Assembly: GCA_017311315.1 (NCBI GenBank)
Contig: CM029644.1
Coordinates: 32,569,606 to 32,633,605 of the forward strand
Length of the DNA stretch: 64,000 nt
Reading direction: 5' to 3'
Source of the DNA: Dendrocalamus latiflorus
Lineage: Eukaryota > Streptophyta > Magnoliopsida > Poales > Poaceae
The notes beneath the pieces are model-generated. The model was not told where the DNA came from. It saw nothing but the letters and a program-made list of their open reading frames with translations, and did no database searches. Shown piece by piece: positions 57,336 through 64,000 of the stretch (position 1 is the stretch's first letter; each line of letters opens with the position of its first letter). The position numbers were made by a program, and so were the translations under genes.

Positions 57336-58258
57336 CCACCTAATCACCCCAAATCAAGGTTTGAAGCCACGAGGCTGCTTTCGATGCCCACGCTCCAAAA
57401 GAGCTGCAGGTTTGAGGGGAAATTCGCGCTTTTGGGCCATCTTTTGTTGCTCTTTTGCCGCCTTTCGTGCGCACGCGCGTGTGAGCGAGGCTGGGACACA
57501 CACAAGGGGACACGGCAGTGGACAAGAAGCCAAGTGGGACGAGAAGCGGCGTCCCGTGCCGTCCACCGGGGCGGGGCTTTGCTTTTGTTGCTCCATCGTT
57601 TTCTGCCGAGCGCCAGACGGTGGCTTTGCTGCCTTGCTCTCTCGCTTCTGTTCAGCAGTCTCTACCCACTGTCAATTCGCCCTTCCCATTTCTACCTGCT
57701 GAAACAAGCACCGATTCACTGCATCAGGTGCATGGGAGTCGCTTTTTTCCCCCCTTCCTTTTTAAAGACCCAAGTCGATCGCCTTTTACCTCTCCTTTTT
57801 TTTCACCTCTTCATTTCCTAGTCATGCTTGTAGACTTGACTGACCAAACTTGCAGTCAGGTAAGTGATGATTGAAGAGTTTATCTGGATGTAAGCTTAAT
57901 TTGACGCTATCATTCACAGCGACCAAAGGCCTCTTCATATTAGCTAAGCTAAAAGCTAATATAAACACCTGACTTTTCAAAACGGTTTTCTAATCCTCTC
58001 GCTCTCGTCTTTGTTGAAAGCAACCGTATTCGTGTTGTATTCATAACTCTAGTTTCCATGTACAAATAGCTAGAGATAGAAACCTTTCTCGAAAGAGATC
58101 ATGGTGCAATCTGTTTGTTGTTTAGTTCCTGATTTGTCGGTACTGTTACCAATCCGGCAAAAATCAGAAACTCGCAGGTGCTATTATAAAACTTATACCG
58201 CGCCTCGCTTTAGAGTGCACAAGCCTAAAATCAATCTTCCCAAGTGTGCTTTTTTTTA
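57336..58258. other. Intergenic; later part probably a copia LTR
   Basis: Frames at 57354-57874 overlap on both strands and show no domain. The stretch 57990-58258, immediately before a primer-binding site and gag, is probably the 5' LTR of the copia relic, but its TG start is not evident. Confidence 0.4.
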
Positions 58259-58580
58259 ATGGTATCAGAGCTACCTCTTCTTCCACAAGCATATCTCTCC
58301 AATCCTCTTAATCTTCCAGCGCCTCTACCAGCACCATTTCGATGAGCTCTGCCGCTGGGCTCCTCTCGACGTCCTCTTTCAGCCATATGATCAACATCAA
58401 GTTGACTTGAGAAAACTATCTCCTCTGAAAGGCGCAGATCACGCCCAATCTTCGAGGGCAACAACTTCTTGGCTTCGCTGATGGCTTAGCTGTTGCTTTG
58501 GCGAAGACGGTAACACAGACCACTGATGCAGGGGCGACTGTAGGACCGAAGATGGCAACAGAGAGAGGTGAATGGTGCCT
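58259..58580 (+). pseudogene. Copia retrotransposon PBS and gag N-terminus, with stops
   Basis: TGGTATCAGAGC at 58259-58270 is the classic copia initiator-Met primer-binding site. ATG 58342 opens MSSAAGLLSTSSFSHMINIK, then LT, a TGA at 58408-58410 (expected Arg), ENYLL, a TGA at 58426-58428 (expected Trp), then KAQITPNLRGQQLLGFADG. This is the conserved copia gag start, in which ENYLLW-K and the GFADG end are typical. The frame stays open to about 58580 as lower-similarity sequence. Both stops are explained by C-to-T or G-to-A changes, as expected of methylated silent DNA. No pol region follows. Confidence 0.8.
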
Positions 58581-58989
58581 TAAATTTTTTTCTTAAATAT
58601 TCACCAATCATTTGCTCCAATAGTTATAAAATTATGAATATTAGAATAGAAAATCTACATAAACCCAGAAAAATCAAGAAATTGATCTACTGAGAAAAAT
58701 CAGCAAAATCAGTACAAGATGTAATTTTATAAAATAACTACAACTTCAAGTTCAACATAACATAAGCATGCGATAAAAATTACCTGTCTTTTTAGGCGAA
58801 GCAATCATCACTGTCGCGTCCTCCACAAATGTGCACTGCCATTTGAAAAGAATGAGCTATGCACTCTTAATTCTCAGCAATGAGTGCGAGAATGAGCTTC
58901 TGCAATGAGTGACTGAGATGAGCGATAAGCAACTGTGAGAGTGTCGTATTTATGGCTGAGCGAAAAGGGAACCTGGTGCGCTCATACTG
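58581..58989. other. AT-rich spacer
   Basis: No gene seen. Words such as AAATCAAGAAATTGATCTAC and AGTGCGAGAATGAGC occur; the latter begins the foldback-like repeat that follows. Confidence 0.35.
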
Positions 58990-59860
58990 CGAATTAAGGA
59001 CTCCTTGTTGACAACAGCACCGCGGACGAGGGGGGGGGGATATCATAGTAAGACTGACAAATGTGGAGCTGAGGGAGTGGGCAATGGGGATGGTATGTAT
59101 ATAACAACATATGTGCGGACGAGGGAGCGCGCGAGGGGGGACGGCACGGACAAAGTGACAATTGTGTGACGGAGGCAGCGGGAAAAAGGGGATAGCAGCA
59201 ACCGACCGATATATGTGCGAATGAGAGAGGTCACACACTGCAAAAGATGCCTGCCGCATGGTGGCCATGTGGCAGCCAATTTCAATCGCTAATTAAATGA
59301 ACATCGCATATCGCTAATTAGGATTAAATTAACATAAAATAACACGGCAAATTCATAGTACATAAAATTCCCCAAAAATGCACAATTATGTTTACTGTGT
59401 CGAGTGGCTGAACATAAAATTTCGTAATTTTTCAAGCTCGTTTGCTATATGTCACAACTACTGAAAAATATCATTATCATATAAATTTTTCAGCGGCATT
59501 CATAGCGTTACATAATGAAGTACATTTTGTCGGGAGGCTGAACATAAAATTTCATATTTTTTTGAGCTTATTTGATATATTTAAAAATTCAAACAAACAG
59601 TACATGAAAAATCATAATTCAAGTAGGTGATTAGCCGACTTAATCACCTGTCGTCTGGTGGCGGGACGGTAGAGGGTGCCGGTTAGTGGTCGGGTGATAG
59701 GTAGGTGTCTGCCCGGTGGCTAGGCTCCGATGGGCTAGGTGTCAGCTGCTGGGCGTTGCCACTCGGTGACGGAGTGGCAGAAGTGCTATTTCTATAAATT
59801 CCGCTCGTATATAGCTATTTCTGTAAATACAGTTTGAAAATATGATAAAAGGGTCAAAAA
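58990..59860. mobile_element. Foldback-type element copy
   Basis: Holds GACCGATATATGTGCGAA, a GGTGGCCATGTGGCAGCC core, GCTAATTAGGATTAAATTAAC, TTTGCTATATGTCACAAC and an end of GTGCTATTTCTATAAATTCC. These match the 45.5-46.6 kb element in inverted orientation. A run of nine G occurs near 59030. Confidence 0.6.
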
Positions 59861-60024
59861 TTCCTCAGTGTCACCTGTATAAGGAGACAAACATAACCAT
59901 CCATCTACCAGTCAGTCGTAGGTACAAATCAAGTCACATGTATAGGACATCGTAGGACCTATTGATAATTGTTGTACTTGTCCCCTAGCACATGCCCTGT
60001 TTAATTTGTGCTGGAGCGGACGCT

Positions 60025-60033
60025 GCAATAGCT
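60025..60033. repeat. 9-bp target-site duplication, left copy
   Basis: GCAATAGCT, repeated exactly at 60490-60498 on the other side of the foldback element. Confidence 0.9.
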
Positions 60034-60489
60034 GAAATCTGGACACTGTTGGACCTATGCACAGCCGAAATTCCGGATTTGACCCCCGAGCGAAGAAAAT
60101 TCTGTTTTTGGACCCGTTCAGAGCGCGCGTTTTACCGGTGGCTGCCACGTACCCCGGTCGCGCGGTCGGAAAAAGAATCTCGCGGTCGGGAGCGGCAAAC
60201 GCGCGGTCAAAATTTCAGTCGCGCGCTCGGGCGACGGCAGACGCGCGCTCAGCCACGCGGTCGTGCGCTCGAGGCGGGGCGGGACCGGAGTCGTGCGGCG
60301 AGGGAGGACGGTCGCGCGCTCGGGCGCGTACGCAGGCCGGTCGTGCGGTCTGGTACCGCACGACCGGGGTACGTGGCAGCCACCGGTAAAACGCGCGCTC
60401 CGAACGGGTCCAAAAACGGAATTTTCTTCGCTCGGGGGGCCAAATTCGGAATTTCGGCTGTGCATAGGGTCCAACAGTGTCCAAATTTC
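60034..60489. mobile_element. Mutator-like foldback element (456 bp)
   Basis: Arms of about 150 bases are inverted repeats: GAAATCTGGACACTGTTGG and CGCGCGTTTTACCGGTGGC on the left; GCCACCGGTAAAACGCGCG and CCAACAGTGTCCAAATTTC on the right. A 9-bp TSD (GCAATAGCT) flanks it. Long terminal inverted repeats with 9-bp duplications define Mutator-like elements. The centre (about 60175-60340) is GC-rich with repeated GTCGCGCGCTCGG words. Overlapping frames on both strands are artefacts of the palindrome. Non-autonomous. Confidence 0.92.
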
Positions 60490-60498
60490 GCAATAGCT

Positions 60499-61553
60499 TT
60501 ATCTATCGACAGTGAAGCTGATGGAGTAGGATCATTTGTTGTCCAGCATAGTTCGAATTGTCTTCAGAATCTACTCTAATAGTATTATTTTACATCCTTT
60601 TGAACATGATCTTTTAATTATTACTACTTCATAAATTAGTAGACACCTGGCACGAGAATTAGCCACGATCGATTTAACGTACTCACGCACGAAATAGACA
60701 AATCAAATCGTAAAAATCACAAAGGGCTCAGGTTTGTATACACATTCTTCTTCTTTTGTATACGCGTTCTTCTTCGTTTGGTTTGCGTACGAGCGGACGA
60801 GTCGGCTTCATCAAGGCAGGCAGGCAGGCAGGCGGAAAGGTGCTCCCAGCCTCACATGGAGGGAGGGAGGGGTGAGTTCTCCGGATCCCTCGCGCATCGC
60901 AAAGCTACGCGCTGAATTGAAAGCGACAGCACTAGAGCATAGACTCTTGCACAGGCACACGCTTACTTACGGGCTCCAGCCTTTTCGTTGCCTGCAGATA
61001 CTTGGAGACCTTTTGGACGCCATGAGAGCAACATTGCCCTGGTCGGCAGTTACTTCCGGTTGACCAGATCGATCCAACCTATGGGATTCGAAGCTCCTGT
61101 AGCCAACAAAGATTAGGCCGCGAAAAGCAGCTCACATCGCGCACAACTGTGGCTTAACGGAGACTAATGCAAATATGCAATGCTTAATTAGCTCTCAAAT
61201 GTATGCTCGTGTCGACGAAGGGTCGCGCACAACTGTGGCTTAACATCGCGCACCTGTCAGTGATGGTTTTAGAGAGAAAAAATTTGTATGAAGGATCGCA
61301 ACGCTTTCCATGAACATATAAGGTTCTACTCTTTTTAGCTGCGGCTAATGATTTTTGTCTACGATCGGTGGGTGTGATAAATAATACTGGCTAGTAGAAG
61401 CTAAAACCAAAAATTAACTGAAAAGTCGAAGACAGCAGTGCCTAAGTCCTTTGGCAACTTTAGTTTAGGCATCCTTGACACGAAAACAGAGCTAGCAAGC
61501 CAGGACTTCACCGAGAAGCGTAATTCGCACGAGTTTATCGCAAAACACTACTA
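60499..61553. other. Intergenic
   Basis: No gene supported. Contains GGCA microsatellite (60814-60832) and a direct repeat CATCGCGCACAACTGTGGCT at about 61135 and partly at 61224. The frame 60734-61063 lacks a recognised domain. Confidence 0.4.
60814..60832. repeat. GGCA microsatellite
   Basis: About five AGGC units. Confidence 0.85.
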
Positions 61554-61764
61554 CTCCCTTCAGTTAAAAAAAGAGTAACACTAGAATGTGCTTAGTCAAA
61601 TCATATTAGTATTGACCAAATATATGTCTAGAATATGTAGCTTAGACAAATGCAAATAGTATGAGTAAATTGGTCATAAAGACGCTGCTAATATATTCAG
61701 TGATCAAAGTGACATCTTGTGACTTTGAAAAGGTAAAACACCACTCTTTTATAACCGAAGGGAG
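61554..61764. mobile_element. Stowaway-type MITE (211 bp)
   Basis: Starts CTCCCTTCAGTTAAAAAAAG and ends CTTTTATAACCGAAGGGAG, with TA on each side (61552-61553, 61765-61766). The CTCCCTCCGT-type inverted ends and TA duplication are diagnostic of Tc1/mariner-related Stowaway MITEs. Confidence 0.92.
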
Positions 61765-61766
61765 TA

Positions 61767-64000
61767 ATATATGATGTCACAACTGGAATAGTAGCATCAA
61801 GGCTAGCTAGAATTGCTTCCCCCATTGCATCCGTGGATTAGCCGTCGGTGTACCCACGCATAAAATATACTACAAGATTGGAATATGATTGATAAAACAA
61901 TTTTATTCTGGGGACCAAGCTAATTTAGATATACGCTGATCCGTCTGTCTCCACCAGTGGGGCGATCCATGGACGCATCTATGGAATGGACCCAAAGAGT
62001 GGTGCAAACAAATCCTGCGAACGATATGCTTGATTCCACCTTTTGTTCATTTTAGCAGCAGGAGAAGGGACAAATTAAGACGATGGTCGGGGTCAGCCGA
62101 TCGCGACAACGATCGAGCTCTCCTAATACGCACGTCGTATAGTGATGATTAATTCTACTAACTAGCTTGGAGTATCAATGATGCATATACAAACTCCTGT
62201 TTGGTAGCTCCTAATCATGTTGTTAATTAGGAGATCATTAAGTCCCTCCATAGCAAGTGCTAATTGCTAATTGGTTAGAGGAGATTTTAGGTATGAGGCA
62301 CAAGAGAGAAGAAATTGGAAGGATGAAGAGCCACGACCTGACGCCTACTTGCTCATCAAGTTGCTGCCAAACGGACAGCGACTTGGCAAGTATTACAGTT
62401 GCTAAGTTTAGTGATTGCAAGAATCCAATTCGACGACCTAGTTAGTCTGATAAGTATCTCCTTTCCTTTTAATTTCTGCATGATTAATTGGCCGGGATTA
62501 GATTGATTTGAGGGCCATGGACGTGCAGCTGGAGAGTTGATATGCATGCCAACTGCTCAAGGAAGCTTTGTGTTTTTTCTTGCTCAAGGAACTAACGACG
62601 CCTAAGTGGTGATCGAAATGATCTATCTATGTTAAGTAGCTTCAAATTGTTGGCCGGTCATACGCTGCGAGAGTAGAACTACCACAAACTGGTCCAGGGA
62701 TCGTCCAGGCGTGCAATGCAGCAGGGCTGGTTGGGTTGGTCTTCCATGGAGCAGCCCTCACCTCAGCCGCCCACAGGTTCATGCCAAGCAAGGCATCCAT
62801 CCATCAGGAAGGGGCCTGAACAACAACCAACCTAGCTAGCTCCCAGCTTTGCAAGTGATGATCATGCATGCACCGATCTGTCGGGACATCACAGGATGCA
62901 GCATGGAGGATACGCATCCAAGTACTCACCTTAATTTTCTTTTTAAAACGTTGTGTGATCTAGAAGGCAAGTTACTCCTCATTGAACTGAACTGTACATG
63001 CATATTCCCTGCCTCAGCGACTCCCTTGTTTTACCTTCCCAACCGATCTAAAGCTATGTACGGCTGAGATGTTATTGTCACTGGGCTCATTAAGTGGACG
63101 GTCGCTCTGCGTGAGACATCGTCATTAACTAGTCACTGATCACCACATTTAATTGCCATATTTATGCACTATACACACTTGTGAGTGGAGTAAAGATTAT
63201 CTTGCTTGCGGCCTTAAAATCATCATCATTATACGGAGCTTAACGATAATAACCACCGAAGAAAGCTAGGGGTACGTACCTGCTTGCCGACTCTTCTTTG
63301 CTTTCGTCGACAAAGACGAAACATTCTGCTGATGTACTAATGGGCATTATTATGAGAGCCATCAGTAGTACATATGTTGCTTGCCAACCAAATCACGAGT
63401 CTTGAGTAAATAAGCAACTTTAATACAGTCTCCCCATCACTAATCCCTACTACAAAGATCAGGTTTAATCAGCTTCCATTTTTTTACCGCGGCAACGGTG
63501 GGCAAGGAGCGATTTTTTTTGAAATAATCCATTTTTATTTGAAATAAATGAAATATATCTGCGCAAATTTTTTTTACAAGAATGACCTCCTGTCGCCCAA
63601 CGACCGTGCGACACGCATGCAGTCGGCGGGCCGTTGGACGACAGGATGCAGTCGCCCAACAGTTCAGCGATTGAAACCTATCGCCGAACAGTCGAGCGAC
63701 TGGAAGTCCAATCACTCGACTGTTCGGCGACTGCAACTCAGCCTATTTTTGCGCAACTGGCTCCCTAGACCGCGCATGAGGGTAAATGACAATTGTTGCA
63801 GGTAGGTAACATTTATTAAATTTTATCTATTAGTTGTTTTTTTGAAAAAATAGAAGACAATGTCGGTTGATCTATTTATGATTTAGATTATGAATGGCAT
63901 AAAATCTGTTAAATTCGCAATAACATTTTACGATCGTTGTATGTTGTTGCAGTGCAAGAAACTTTGTAAAATTTTTTGTGAGGACGATTGAGATAGCAAC
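61767..64000. other. Intergenic to the window end
   Basis: No gene supported. A segment at 63590-63720 has CAGTCGCCCAACAG, CGCCGAACAGTCGAGCGACTG and CACTCGACTGTTCGGCGACTG in inverted order, a possible foldback core. The remaining frames are short and lack signatures. Confidence 0.4.

Noticed and set aside
59992..60579. 195-residue frame across the Mutator-like element
   Set aside because: It runs through a palindrome, where any frame is mirrored on the other strand, and crosses both target-site duplications.

Overview
This is plant nuclear DNA, almost certainly from a grass (Poaceae), probably panicoid. The evidence is short GT-AG introns, GC-rich first exons, dense Tourist and Stowaway-type MITEs, hAT and PIF/Harbinger transposases, nested LTR fragments, and two recognisable grass gene families: Pi21/HIPP-like heavy-metal-associated proteins and a CCCH-RRM zinc-finger protein. 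No bacterial, organellar or viral gene organisation is visible. Most of the window is repeat-derived.

Layout. 0-0.8 kb: C-terminal half of a neprosin-domain gene (minus). 1.5-2.5 kb: decayed PIF/Harbinger transposase. 2.8-6.4 kb: a complete autonomous-type hAT element with 8-bp target-site duplications and a nearly intact transposase. 7.2-29.1 kb: a tandem cluster of small HMA-domain genes with cysteine-rich tails and CaaX-type C-termini. Three are intact (7.3, 25.3 and 28.1 kb), one lacks its last exon (14.2 kb), one is an exon-1 remnant (13.1 kb) and one is an orphan promoter (15.1 kb). The cluster is interrupted by LTR fragments, a broken unrecognised gene (10.7-11.4 kb), a 963-bp hAT derivative and a 1.4-kb minisatellite. 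A block at 12.0-12.7 kb recurs at 21.4-21.9 kb, so the cluster grew by segmental duplication and one copy then decayed. 29-37 kb: no supportable gene; MITEs and simple repeats. 37.4-40.2 kb: an intact eight-exon CCCH-RRM gene on the minus strand (688 residues). 40.9-43.8 kb: MITEs nested three deep inside a BED-type hAT transposase remnant. 44-64 kb: intergenic DNA with foldback repeats, two copia gag relics, a minus-strand copy of the large LTR also seen at 16.5 kb, a Mutator-like foldback element and a Stowaway MITE.

Biology. The three intact HMA genes share exon structure, TATA placement, a phosphate-of-metal-type CxxC HMA fold (lost in one copy), a divergent linker and a conserved cysteine-rich tail. 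By family analogy they may be prenylated metal-binding proteins connected with stress or pathogen response; this is inference. The CCCH-RRM gene is a likely RNA-binding regulator. Both are the candidates for expressed host genes; nearly everything else looks like mobile-element sequence in varied states of decay. All boundaries and translations were read by eye; splice sites are predicted from consensus and reading-frame continuity.
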